A DNA stretch of 64,000 nt, from positions 3,534,001-3,598,000 of the forward strand of contig NZ_CP008953.1 of the NCBI RefSeq assembly GCF_000732925.1. Direction: 5' to 3'. Origin of the DNA: Amycolatopsis japonica (GTDB taxonomy: Bacteria > Actinomycetota > Actinomycetes > Mycobacteriales > Pseudonocardiaceae). Each line of letters starts with the position of its first letter. Position 1 is the first letter of the stretch. Shown here one piece after another: positions 53,395-61,504 of the stretch. The position numbers and the translations under genes were made by a program. The notes under the pieces are model-generated. The model was not told the DNA's origin. It did not search any database and saw only the letters and a program-made list of their open reading frames with translations.

Positions 53395-55716
53395 ATGCTG
53401 CTCTGGAAGAGAATCACGGCCGTGTGCGCCGCGGCGAGCCTGCTCGCGGCGGGGACCGCGGCGGCCGCGCAACCGCCGGACGGGCGATCCCGGTCGGACG
53501 CCACCATCCGCTACACCGAATACGGCATCCCGCACATCGTGGCGAACGATTGGGCGAGCCTGGGCTTCGGGCAGGGATTCGCCGCGGCCAAGGACAACAT
53601 CTGCGCGATCGCGGACGTCGCGGTCACGACGCGGGCCGAGCGTTCCCGCTGGCTCGGGCCGGACGCACCGCCGACGAGCGGGGTGAGCCAGGCGAGCACG
53701 AACCTCGCGAGCGACCTGTATTTCCAAGGCCTCAACGAAAGCGGCGCCGTCGAGCGGCTCCTGTCGGCGCCCGCGCCGCGCGGGCCGTACCGCGAGGTCC
53801 GCGAACTGATCCGCGGTTACGTCGAGGGGGTCAACAAGTACCTGCGCACCGGCGAGATCACCGACCCGGCCTGCCGGGGCGCGGGCTGGCTGAAGCCGAT
53901 CACCGAACTGGACGTGTACCGCCACAGTCACGCGGTCGGCATGATCTTCGGCCAGGGCGGCGTCGCCGACTCGATCACCTCGTCGCTGCCCGGGGCCCCG
54001 CCCGCGGGCGGCGGTACCGAACAGATGCTCGGGGAGACCGGGATCGGCAGCAACGCGATCTCGATCGGCTCCTCCGCGTCGGCGAACGGACGCGGTGTCT
54101 CGCTGGCCAACCCGCACCTGCCGTGGCAGCTGAGCGGGACCAGGCTCTGGCAGTCACAGGTGACCTTGCCAGGCAAGCTCAACGTCAGCGGTGCCGGCAT
54201 CCCCGGGATTCCGCTGATGTGGCTGGGGCACAACGAAACCGCGGCCTGGAGCGGAACCGCCACCGACACCACGCGCACGTACACGCTGTTCGAGCTGAAG
54301 CTCGTGCCCGGCTCGTCGACGACGTACCTGGTCGACGGGAAGCCCGAGCGGATGCGCCGTTCCGACGTGAGTGTGCTGTCGCGCAAGGCGGACGGCAGCC
54401 TGGAGCGCGTCGTACGTCCACAGTGGACGACGAGGTACGGCCCGGTGACGACCCGGCTCGGGCAGCGCGAGCTGCCGTGGACGGCGTCGAGCGCGTTCGC
54501 CATCGCGGACGCCAACGCCACGAACCTCGGGATGACGAACTCCATGTTCTCGATCGCCCGCGCCAGGACGGCGGGGGAGATGATCGGCGCGGTCCGCGAG
54601 ACCCAAGGGCTGCCGTGGATGAACATCCTCGCCACCGACGACCGGGGTCGCGTGGAGTTCAGCCAGATCCACGGGGTCCCGCACGTCACCGACGAGAAGG
54701 CCGCGCGCTGCAACACGCCGCTGGGCAAGGAATTGTTCGACGCCAACGGGGTCGCGGTGCTCGACGGTTCCAAGACGGCGTGCGCCTGGGGCCGCGACCG
54801 GGACGCGCTGCGGCCGGGTACTTTCGGGCCGTCCAGCCTGCCCAGCCTGAGCCGGTCGGACTACGCGGCGAACTCGAACGACAGCTCTTGGCTGGTCAAC
54901 CCCGCCGAGCCGAAGACCGGTTACCCCAGGATCGTGGGCCCGGTCCGTTACGAGCAGAACATGCGGACGCGTGCCGGTCTCGTCGAGATCGCCGACCAGC
55001 TGAAGAAGGGCGGCTTCACGGGGCAAGCCATGCGGGACCTGATGTTCTCGAATCGGGACCACGCCGCCGAACTCGTGCGTGCCGACGTCGTCGCGATGTG
55101 CCGCACGATGCCGGGGCTGGACGAAGCTTGCGCGGCGCTGGCGGGCTGGGACGGTCGTTCGGACGCCGGCAGCCGGGGCGCGTTGCTCTTCGACCGGTTC
55201 TGGGCCGCGGTGGACCGGATGGGGCCGGAGATCTGGAAGAACCCGTTCGACGTCAAGGATCCGGTGCACACGCCGAACACGCTCGACACGGGGAACGCGG
55301 CGATCCGCAAGGCGCTCTCCGACGCCGTTTCGGAGCTGCGGGCGGCGAAGATCCCGCTCGACGCGCCGTACGGTGACAACCACTACGTCGTCCGCGACGG
55401 CCGGAAGATCCCGCTGGGCGGCGGAACCGCGGGCCGCGGGGTCTACAACTCCCTCGGCGGACCTTGGGATCCGGCCCGTGGGTACACCGAGTTCACGCAC
55501 GGCGGGACGTATCTGCACGTCGTGGCGTTCAACGGGACCGGATGCCCGGACACGACGACGCTGATGACCTACTCGCAGTCCGTGAACCCGAAGTCGGCGC
55601 ACCACAGCGACCAGACGGAGCTGTACTCGCGCAAGCAGTGGGTCGCCGAACGGTACTGCGAGAAGGACATCCTCGCGTCGCCGTCGCTCGAGGTGCTCCG
55701 GGTGAGCAGGCGATGA
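53395..55716 (+). CDS. Secreted penicillin acylase-family Ntn hydrolase
   Basis: 773 aa with a signal peptide (ITAVCAAASLLAAGTAAAA). Alpha-chain motif YTEYGIPHIVANDWASLGFGQGFAAAKDN. The autocatalytic cleavage site is G-SNAISIG, with the serine that becomes the nucleophile of the beta chain. Then SLANPHLPWQLSG. The family includes penicillin, aculeacin and acyl-homoserine-lactone acylases; the GSNA site and NPHLPW resemble the aculeacin/AHL branch. Extracellular amide hydrolysis is predicted; substrate unknown. AAGGGGGAG precedes the ATG. The next gene overlaps by 4 bp. Confidence 0.88.
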   Translation: MLLWKRITAVCAAASLLAAGTAAAAQPPDGRSRSDATIRYTEYGIPHIVANDWASLGFGQGFAAAKDNICAIADVAVTTRAERSRWLGPDAPPTSGVSQASTNLASDLYFQGLNESGAVERLLSAPAPRGPYREVRELIRGYVEGVNKYLRTGEITDPACRGAGWLKPITELDVYRHSHAVGMIFGQGGVADSITSSLPGAPPAGGGTEQMLGETGIGSNAISIGSSASANGRGVSLANPHLPWQLSGTRLWQSQVTLPGKLNVSGAGIPGIPLMWLGHNETAAWSGTATDTTRTYTLFELKLVPGSSTTYLVDGKPERMRRSDVSVLSRKADGSLERVVRPQWTTRYGPVTTRLGQRELPWTASSAFAIADANATNLGMTNSMFSIARARTAGEMIGAVRETQGLPWMNILATDDRGRVEFSQIHGVPHVTDEKAARCNTPLGKELFDANGVAVLDGSKTACAWGRDRDALRPGTFGPSSLPSLSRSDYAANSNDSSWLVNPAEPKTGYPRIVGPVRYEQNMRTRAGLVEIADQLKKGGFTGQAMRDLMFSNRDHAAELVRADVVAMCRTMPGLDEACAALAGWDGRSDAGSRGALLFDRFWAAVDRMGPEIWKNPFDVKDPVHTPNTLDTGNAAIRKALSDAVSELRAAKIPLDAPYGDNHYVVRDGRKIPLGGGTAGRGVYNSLGGPWDPARGYTEFTHGGTYLHVVAFNGTGCPDTTTLMTYSQSVNPKSAHHSDQTELYSRKQWVAERYCEKDILASPSLEVLRVSRR

Positions 55717-57038
55717 TCGCGGCCATGCTCGCGGCCGTCGTGGCGGTCTCGTCACCGCTGCCTGCGGCGGCTCCGGACGGCGAAGTCTCGTTCACCAGCC
55801 ACGGAGTCACCCTGCGGGGAACGGTGGTCGCGCCGGAGAGCGGCGGACCGGCGCCGGGCATCGTCATGGTGCACGGGTCCGGCGAACACGACCGGGACGA
55901 TTACCGTGCCGAGGCGGAAGCCTTCGCCAAGGCGGGAATCGCGACCCTGATCTACGACAAGCGGACCGAGGGCTATTCGCTGTTCGAGCGGGACTACTCG
56001 GTCTTGGCCGACGACGCGCTCGCCGCCGTGCAGGCACTGCGCTCGCGTCCCGGCGTGGATCCGTCCCGCGTCGGGGTGTGGGGCTTGAGCGAAGGGGGCT
56101 GGGTCGCGCCCTTGGCGGCGTCGAAGTCGAAGGACGTCGCCTTCGCGGTCACCGTCGGCGCCAACGGGGTCTCGCCCGATCGTCAGCAGGCGTGGGCGCT
56201 CGAGACCTATCTACGGCGGGGCGGGGTCACCGGCTCGATGGTGGACATGGTGGCCTCGACGAACATGCGGACCCTCGCGGGTGCGGGTGCCTTCCCCGAG
56301 GCCGGATACGACCCGGTGCCGGTGCTGGAGAAGGTGCGGCAGCCGGTGCTCGGGCTGTGGGGTGAACTGGACCGGCTCACCCCGCCCGGCGAGGCCGTCC
56401 GGATCTTCCGGGAAACGCTGGACCGGGCGGGGAACCGGCAGTACACGCTGAAGGTGTTCCCCCAGGCCCAGCACGGGCTCCGGCGAACCACCGACGGTTT
56501 CGACAAGCTCGACGGCTTCGCCCCCGGTTACCTCGAACTCGTGGCGAACTGGGTGAACGGAACGAAGGACGGGCCGTCGGCCGACCCGCCTCCGGTCCAG
56601 GCGAGCCAGAGCGTCGCCCTCGCACCGCTCGCCTGGTACGAGGCGCCGTGGGTGCAGATCGGGGTCTGGGCGCTGGCGTTGCTCGCGTTCGCGGCCTATC
56701 CGGTGACGGCGTTGTTCCGTCGCAGGGAAAGCGTTCCGCTCGCCGGGCCCGCACGCTGGCTCGCGTCGACCGGGACGGTCGCCACGGCGGGGTTCCTCGC
56801 CTACTACATCACCCTGTCGATGGGGGCGGCGATGGCGCCGGGTCCGGTCCTTTTCGGACGGACGTTGCCCTGGCTCGCGTTGCAGCTGATCGCGGTCGGC
56901 GTCGTCGCCGCCGGTGCGGTGACAGCGGTTTCGTGGTGGCGTGGGAAGGAACGCGGGGGAGTCCGAGTCGGCCTGCTGCTGGCGGGCGCCGCGTTGTTCG
57001 TCCCGTGGGCCGTCCACTGGGGACTGCTGGTGCCGTGA
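55713..57038 (+). CDS. Exported alpha/beta hydrolase with C-terminal membrane domain
   Basis: 441 aa. Signal peptide, a serine hydrolase domain (VMVHGSGEHDRDDYR oxyanion region, nucleophile WGLSEGGW, acid GELDRLTPP, histidine AQHGLRR), then about four hydrophobic helices (residues about 305-441). The unusual C-terminal membrane module would hold the hydrolase on the outer face of the membrane. ATGA overlap with the acylase gene indicates a joint job, perhaps sequential hydrolysis of an extracellular acylated compound. A hairpin follows. Confidence 0.82.
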   Translation: MIAAMLAAVVAVSSPLPAAAPDGEVSFTSHGVTLRGTVVAPESGGPAPGIVMVHGSGEHDRDDYRAEAEAFAKAGIATLIYDKRTEGYSLFERDYSVLADDALAAVQALRSRPGVDPSRVGVWGLSEGGWVAPLAASKSKDVAFAVTVGANGVSPDRQQAWALETYLRRGGVTGSMVDMVASTNMRTLAGAGAFPEAGYDPVPVLEKVRQPVLGLWGELDRLTPPGEAVRIFRETLDRAGNRQYTLKVFPQAQHGLRRTTDGFDKLDGFAPGYLELVANWVNGTKDGPSADPPPVQASQSVALAPLAWYEAPWVQIGVWALALLAFAAYPVTALFRRRESVPLAGPARWLASTGTVATAGFLAYYITLSMGAAMAPGPVLFGRTLPWLALQLIAVGVVAAGAVTAVSWWRGKERGGVRVGLLLAGAALFVPWAVHWGLLVP

Positions 57039-57043
57039 AATGA

Positions 57044-57077
57044 GCCTGGGTGCCGGGCGGCCACCCGGCACCCAGGC
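57044..57077 (+). terminator. Hairpin terminator
   Basis: Perfect 14-bp arms GCCTGGGTGCCGGG (57044-57057) and complement (57064-57077), 6-nt loop, immediately after the hydrolase stop codon. Confidence 0.7.
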
Positions 57078-57087
57078 GTACGGAAGC

Positions 57088-57122
57088 CGCGTCACCACGC
57101 CCGAGGGCGTGTCTTCACGAAC
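57088..57122. repeat. 35-bp direct repeat, copy 2
   Basis: 33/35 match to 53334-53368, same orientation. The two differences fall in the loop of the embedded hairpin (CGAG for GGAC), leaving the stem intact. Confidence 0.75.
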
Positions 57123-57144
57123 GGACCTCCGGGTCAGAAGATAC

Positions 57145-57945
57145 TCAGGACTTCGGGGTGACGGCGAACCGGCGCAGTTCCAGTGCCGGGTTCTTGGCGC
57201 GTACCTCGGAGATCCGCTCGGCCGAGACCTCGCCGGTCGCCGTCCCCGTGCGCTCGCCGAGCGAGGCGACGACCACGCCCATCGGGTCGACGATCATGCT
57301 GTGTCCCGAACCGGCGGGCGCGGCCTGCCCCGACGCGACGAGGTAGATCGTGTTCTCGATCGCCCTGGCCCGGACCAGGGTGGTCCAGTGGTCCTCCTTG
57401 AGCGGTCCGGGCATCCACTCCGCGGGCAGGAGCACCGCGTCCGCGCCGGCGTCGACCAGGCGGCGGGTGACCTCCGGGAACCTGAGGTCGTAGCAGGTCT
57501 GGAGGCCGAAGGTGATCCCGTCGACCTCGAACGTCTCCGGCGCTTCGATGTCGCCGGGCCGGACCAGCTCCGATTCGCGGAAACCGAAGGCGTCGTACAG
57601 GTGCAGCTTGCGGTAGAGCGCGGCGATGGCGCCGTCGGGACCGGCCGCGACGAGGGTGTTCGAGATCCGCTCGCCGCCGGGGAGCGCTTCGTTGATGCCC
57701 GCGACGACGGTGATCTGCCGGTCCTTCGCCAGCCCGCGCAGTTCGGTGACGAACGGGCCGTCGAGTTCTTCGGCCGAGGTCACGAATTCCCGGCTCATCG
57801 TCGGTACGGTGAACAACGAGTACTCGGGCAGCACGACCACTCGCGCCCCGCGATCGGCCGCTTCGCCGACGAGGGCGGCGACGCGGGCGAGGTTGGCCTC
57901 TTTGTCGTTGCCGGGCGCGAACTGCGCCACCGCGACGTGCACCAT
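57145..57945 (-). CDS. Carbon-nitrogen hydrolase (nitrilase superfamily)
   Basis: About 266 aa. Glu-Lys-Cys triad in LPEYSLF, LYRKLHLYD and QTCYDLRFPE. The sequence is closest in style to NIT1/omega-amidase or deaminated-glutathione amidase members; substrate not assigned. GAAGGGG precedes the ATG. Divergent from a GntR gene across a GntR-like site, so probably its target. Confidence 0.88.
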   Translation of the reverse strand: MVHVAVAQFAPGNDKEANLARVAALVGEAADRGARVVVLPEYSLFTVPTMSREFVTSAEELDGPFVTELRGLAKDRQITVVAGINEALPGGERISNTLVAAGPDGAIAALYRKLHLYDAFGFRESELVRPGDIEAPETFEVDGITFGLQTCYDLRFPEVTRRLVDAGADAVLLPAEWMPGPLKEDHWTTLVRARAIENTIYLVASGQAAPAGSGHSMIVDPMGVVVASLGERTGTATGEVSAERISEVRAKNPALELRRFAVTPKS

Positions 57946-57971
57946 GGGACCCCTTCCGATAAGTGGAACTC

Positions 57972-57990
57972 TTGTATACATGATGGATAC
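57972..57990. promoter_or_regulatory. GntR-type operator between nitrilase and gntR genes
   Basis: TTGTATACATGATGGATAC: the perfect core TGTATACA plus a second GGATAC half-site, upstream of both divergent genes. The core equals that of O1 (28893). Confidence 0.5.
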
Positions 57991-58048
57991 TTGGCTGGTC
58001 CAGGTGTAGGCTCAGTCGCGGAAAGTGACGGCATAGAGGGGGAACGAG

Positions 58049-58708
58049 ATGACTGTGACCGCCGAAGGGGGCGGCCCGGCGCGTGAGCGGGTCTACACGT
58101 GGCTACGCGACGGAATCATCTCGGGTGAGCTGGAAGGCGGCCGCTTCCTCGACGAGATGTGGGTTTCCGGTGTCGTCGGCGTGTCGAGGACGCCGGTGCG
58201 CGAGGCGTTCCACCGGCTGGCCGCGGAGCGGTTCATCAGCCTGTTGCCGCGCAAGGGTGCGCAGGTGCGCACCGTCACCGCCAGGGAACTGGAAGAGGTC
58301 TACCAGAGCAGGCGCCTGATCGAAGGGCACGCCATCGCGACGCTCTGCGCGAACCGGGCGGGCGCGCCGGCCGAACTGCCGGAACTCATCGAGGCGATGG
58401 CGAGCTCCGGCGCCGAACGCGACTGGTTCGCCGTCTCGGGCTTCGACCGCCGCTTCCACCGCGCCATCGTGAACGCCGCGGGCAACACCGTCCTGACCGA
58501 GCTGTACGACACCCTTCGTTCGCGGCAGCAGCGCGTCACGGTCCGCGCGCTGGAGGCCCGGCCGGAACGGCTGACCGTGATCAACGAGGAACACCGGGCG
58601 CTCGTCGCCGCCCTGAACGACCACGACGCCAAGGAAGCATCGCGGTTGCTGGAGGAGCATCTGCGCCCGGTGTCCGAGGTGATGTCGGTGCTGCCTCAGG
58701 AAGGCTGA
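58049..58708 (+). CDS. GntR/FCD regulator
   Basis: 219 aa. Winged helix (ERVYTWLRDGIISGELEGGRFLDEMWVSGVVGVSRTPVREAFHRLAAERF) and FCD domain (EEVYQSRRLIEGHAIATLC, FDRRFHRAIVNAAGN, EEHRALVAALNDHDAKEA). Likely regulator of itself and of the divergent nitrilase gene. Its 3' end overlaps the convergent deiminase gene by 13 bp. Confidence 0.88.
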   Translation: MTVTAEGGGPARERVYTWLRDGIISGELEGGRFLDEMWVSGVVGVSRTPVREAFHRLAAERFISLLPRKGAQVRTVTARELEEVYQSRRLIEGHAIATLCANRAGAPAELPELIEAMASSGAERDWFAVSGFDRRFHRAIVNAAGNTVLTELYDTLRSRQQRVTVRALEARPERLTVINEEHRALVAALNDHDAKEASRLLEEHLRPVSEVMSVLPQEG

Positions 58709-59850
58709 CCCGGCTGGTCGTGCGTCGAGCAGTGGATCCCGCCGCCGCCCGAGGCGATCGTCGGGATCTTCACCGGCACGATCTCGCGGCCGGGGAAGTG
58801 CTCGCGCAAGACCTGCTGGGCACGCTCGTCCGCCTCGGCGTCGCCGAACTTCGGCACGAAGACCGACTTGTTCGCGACGTAGAAGTTGGCGTACGAGATC
58901 ACGCTGTCTTCGCCGTAGCCTTCGACCTTGTCCGGATCCGGCTGGACGAGGTCGACCACCTTGAAGGGTTTGCCGTCGGCGTCGGTGGCGTTCGCGAGTA
59001 CCGACCTCGCCTGATCGGCCGCGCGGGACCATGAATCGGGCGGGGTCCCGGGCGCGGCCTTGTCCAGGAGGACGACGCCGGGTGCGGTGAACCGGGCCAG
59101 GCAATCGACGTGCGCGTCGGTGATGTCCTCGCCGCGTACGCCGGCGAACCAGATGACCTTCCGGACGCCGAGCAGTTTCTTCAGTTCGTCCTCGATGTCC
59201 TGGCGGGTCCTTCCCTTGTTGCGGTTGTCGTTGACGAGTGAGCTTTCGGTGACCATCAACGTGCCGGCCCCGTCGGTCTCGAACGAGCCGCCCTCGGCGG
59301 TGATCCAGGTTTCCGTGCGGGCCAGCCCGTATTTGCCCAGCACGGACCTCGCGACGGCGTTGTCTTTGTCGTGCGGCTTCTGTTTGCCGCCCCAGCCGTT
59401 GAAGTTGAAATCGACCCCCGCGACCTTGCCGCCCTCCTCGACGAACACCGGGACGGTGTCGCGTGCCCACAGGTCGTCGACCGGGATCGGGACGACCTCG
59501 ACCGTGTCCCCGCAAGCCTGCTGAGCGGCGTCGGCGTGCTCGGGGCGGGCGAGGAGCACCACCGGTTCGTAGCCGGCGATCGCCTTGGCCAGACCAGCGA
59601 TCTCCTCTCGGACCGCGGGCAGATCCTCCGCCCAGATGGACTTCGACGCGGGCCATGACAGGTAGGTGCGCGCGTGACTTTCCCATTCGGCGCCCAGCCT
59701 GCGAGCCGCCGCGGCTGCAGGCTCGGGCGAGTCGGCCGCCGGAGCGGGCGCGGCCGGGTTCTCCGAACATCCCGCGCTCCCGACGGCGACCGCGCCGACC
59801 GCTGTCAGGGCGCGCAGGATCGTGCGACGGGGAAGGGACGAAGCGAACAC
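58696..59850 (-). CDS. Exported agmatine deiminase-family protein
   Basis: 384 aa. The N-terminus has a twin-arginine-like RRTILRALTAVGAVAVG and a lipobox-like GSAGC, so the protein is probably exported and lipid-anchored. The catalytic fold matches agmatine deiminase/peptidyl-arginine deiminase (YLSWPASKSIWAEDL, LWARDTVPVFV, HVDCLARF, and the nucleophile in GGIHCSTHDQP). Cytoplasmic AguA lacks a signal, so an extracytoplasmic deiminase or arginine-analogue hydrolase is inferred. Divergent from a TetR gene over a perfect operator. Confidence 0.85.
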   Translation of the reverse strand: MFASSLPRRTILRALTAVGAVAVGSAGCSENPAAPAPAADSPEPAAAAARRLGAEWESHARTYLSWPASKSIWAEDLPAVREEIAGLAKAIAGYEPVVLLARPEHADAAQQACGDTVEVVPIPVDDLWARDTVPVFVEEGGKVAGVDFNFNGWGGKQKPHDKDNAVARSVLGKYGLARTETWITAEGGSFETDGAGTLMVTESSLVNDNRNKGRTRQDIEDELKKLLGVRKVIWFAGVRGEDITDAHVDCLARFTAPGVVLLDKAAPGTPPDSWSRAADQARSVLANATDADGKPFKVVDLVQPDPDKVEGYGEDSVISYANFYVANKSVFVPKFGDAEADERAQQVLREHFPGREIVPVKIPTIASGGGGIHCSTHDQPGQPS

Positions 59851-59888
59851 TCTGCACTCCTTGGTCGGACCGGTGTGGACACGATAGC

Positions 59889-59914
59889 ATCCTGACTGAA
59901 AATTCAGTCAGGAT
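59889..59914. promoter_or_regulatory. TetR operator between divergent genes
   Basis: Perfect 12-bp arms ATCCTGACTGAA and TTCAGTCAGGAT around AA. It lies 22 bp before the TetR start and 38 bp before the deiminase start. Confidence 0.7.
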
Positions 59915-59936
59915 GAAACCGCTAGGGTGATCACCC

Positions 59937-60503
59937 GTGGTCGAACGTCAGCAGAAGATCTTGGAAGCGGCCGTGCGGGTGATCGCGCGCAGCGGTGTGC
60001 GAGGCCTGCGGGTCGAGAAGATCGCGGCCGAGGCCGGGATCTCGACGTCGCTGATCTACTACCACTTCACGAACCGCGCCGGGCTGCTGCGCAAGACGCT
60101 GGAATTCGTCAGCGACCGCGCCGCGGCGTACACCGAAGAGGCCGCGGCCGAGGCGGCGGATCCCCGCGCCGAGCTCGAACTCCTGCTGTTCGGGGAACTT
60201 CAGGACACGCAGGCGGTGCGGGAGAACAGCACCGCCTGGGGCGAGCTGCGGGCCAGTGCCGTGTTCACCCCGGAACTGCGCGAACCGCTGGCCGAGTCGA
60301 CCCGGATCTGGGTGGACGAGGTCGCCGAAGTGATCCGGAGTGTCGACGGCGCCGATGTCCGGGCCGAAGACGCCGCCGAACGGCTCACCGGCCTGGTCGA
60401 AGGGCTCAGCGAGCGGTGGCTTTCTGGTTCGATGGAGCTGGACCGGGCGCGGGAACTCCTGAGGGGCGCGATCGCGCTGGAACTGGACAGGGCGGGGACC
60501 TGA
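59937..60503 (+). CDS. TetR-family regulator
   Basis: 188 aa. HTH VRVIARSGVRGLRVEKIAAEAGISTSLIYYHFTNRAGLL, then a ligand domain. GTG start. Probably represses itself, the GerW-like gene that overlaps its stop, and the divergent deiminase through the 26-bp operator. Confidence 0.88.
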   Translation: MVERQQKILEAAVRVIARSGVRGLRVEKIAAEAGISTSLIYYHFTNRAGLLRKTLEFVSDRAAAYTEEAAAEAADPRAELELLLFGELQDTQAVRENSTAWGELRASAVFTPELREPLAESTRIWVDEVAEVIRSVDGADVRAEDAAERLTGLVEGLSERWLSGSMELDRARELLRGAIALELDRAGT

Positions 60504-60832
60504 TGGGGCTCGAGAAGATCGTCGGTGTCATGCGTGACAACCTCACCGTCCGGCGTGTCTACGGCGAACCGGTGGAGAAGGACGGCGTCGTGATCATCCC
60601 GGCCGCGAGTGTCATCGGCGGTGGCGGTGGCGGGCACGGCAGCGAACAGGGCAAGGAAGGTGAGGGCGGCGGGTTCATCCTCGCCGCGCGGCCCGTCGGG
60701 GCCTACGTGGTCAAGGGCGGTGACGTGCGCTGGGTGCCTTCGGTGGACGTGACCTTCCTCGGCGCGGTGTTCGCGGTCATGGTCGCCGCGATCCACCGGT
60801 CATCCCGGCGAGGATCAGTTCGATCCCGGTGA
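60503..60832 (+). CDS. GerW/YtfJ-family sporulation-type protein
   Basis: 109 aa. MRDNLTVRRVYGEPVEKDGVVIIPAASVIGGGGGG and GGFILAARPVGAYVVKGGDVRWVPSVDV match the YtfJ/GerW family (spore inner-membrane protein in Bacillus; role unknown in actinobacteria). TGATG coupling to the TetR gene. The last 56 bp overlap the convergent TetR gene, so the C-terminal Arg/Ser-rich end may be poorly conserved. Confidence 0.8.
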   Translation: MGLEKIVGVMRDNLTVRRVYGEPVEKDGVVIIPAASVIGGGGGGHGSEQGKEGEGGGFILAARPVGAYVVKGGDVRWVPSVDVTFLGAVFAVMVAAIHRSSRRGSVRSR

Positions 60833-61451
60833 GGAACTGCTCCCGGTCGTCGTGCTCGCGGACCTCGTCGGCGATGGACCGGAGAAAGGGGAACTCGGCG
60901 GGGTCGAGGTCTTCCCACGCGTTCGCCGCGGCACGGAGGAATTCGGCGCGGTCCACCCCGGGCCCGAGCACCCGGGAGTTCGCCGCGTTCTGGCCCGCGG
61001 CGCCGAAGACGTAGTGCACCAGCGCCGAGGTCGCGGTGAACCAGGTGTTTTCCGGGATGCCCAGCGCGCTGACCCGCTGTCCGATGGCTTCGAAGATCCG
61101 TGGTGTCACCGAACCCCGGGGGCTGCGGGAAAGCTGGAGGGCGAGCTGCGGGGAAAGCCATGGGTGGCTCTCGATCGCTTCGAACAGACTCAGGCCGATG
61201 GCCCGGATCTCGTCCTGGGGCGAACGTCCGGCGTCGACGGTCAGGGCGGCGGCGATGACGGACGCGGTCGCGGCATCGAGCAGGGCGCCCTTGTTCGGCA
61301 CGTGCCAGTAGATCGCCCCGGGGCCGGTGGCGAGGCGCTCGGTCAACGTCCGGAAGGTGAGCCCGCGTTCGCCGTCCGCGTCGAGCAGTTCGACGGCCGC
61401 TTCGACGATGCGCTCGCGGGACAAAGCCTCCGCGCGGGTCCGTGGTGCCAT
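60777..61451 (-). CDS. TetR-family regulator, tetracycline-repressor-like C-domain
   Basis: About 224 aa. HTH (LSRERIVEAAVELLDADGERGLTFRTLTERLATGPGAIYWHVPNKGALLDAA) with the C-terminal domain typical of TetR_C_11. Divergent from the LigD polymerase-domain gene with about 50 bp between starts. Target unknown. Confidence 0.85.
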   Translation of the reverse strand: MAPRTRAEALSRERIVEAAVELLDADGERGLTFRTLTERLATGPGAIYWHVPNKGALLDAATASVIAAALTVDAGRSPQDEIRAIGLSLFEAIESHPWLSPQLALQLSRSPRGSVTPRIFEAIGQRVSALGIPENTWFTATSALVHYVFGAAGQNAANSRVLGPGVDRAEFLRAAANAWEDLDPAEFPFLRSIADEVREHDDREQFLTGIELILAGMTGGSRRP

Positions 61452-61504
61452 GCCGTTCATCCTGGCAGAGCGCGGATCGATGACTTTCGGGCTAGTTTCC
61501 CCGT

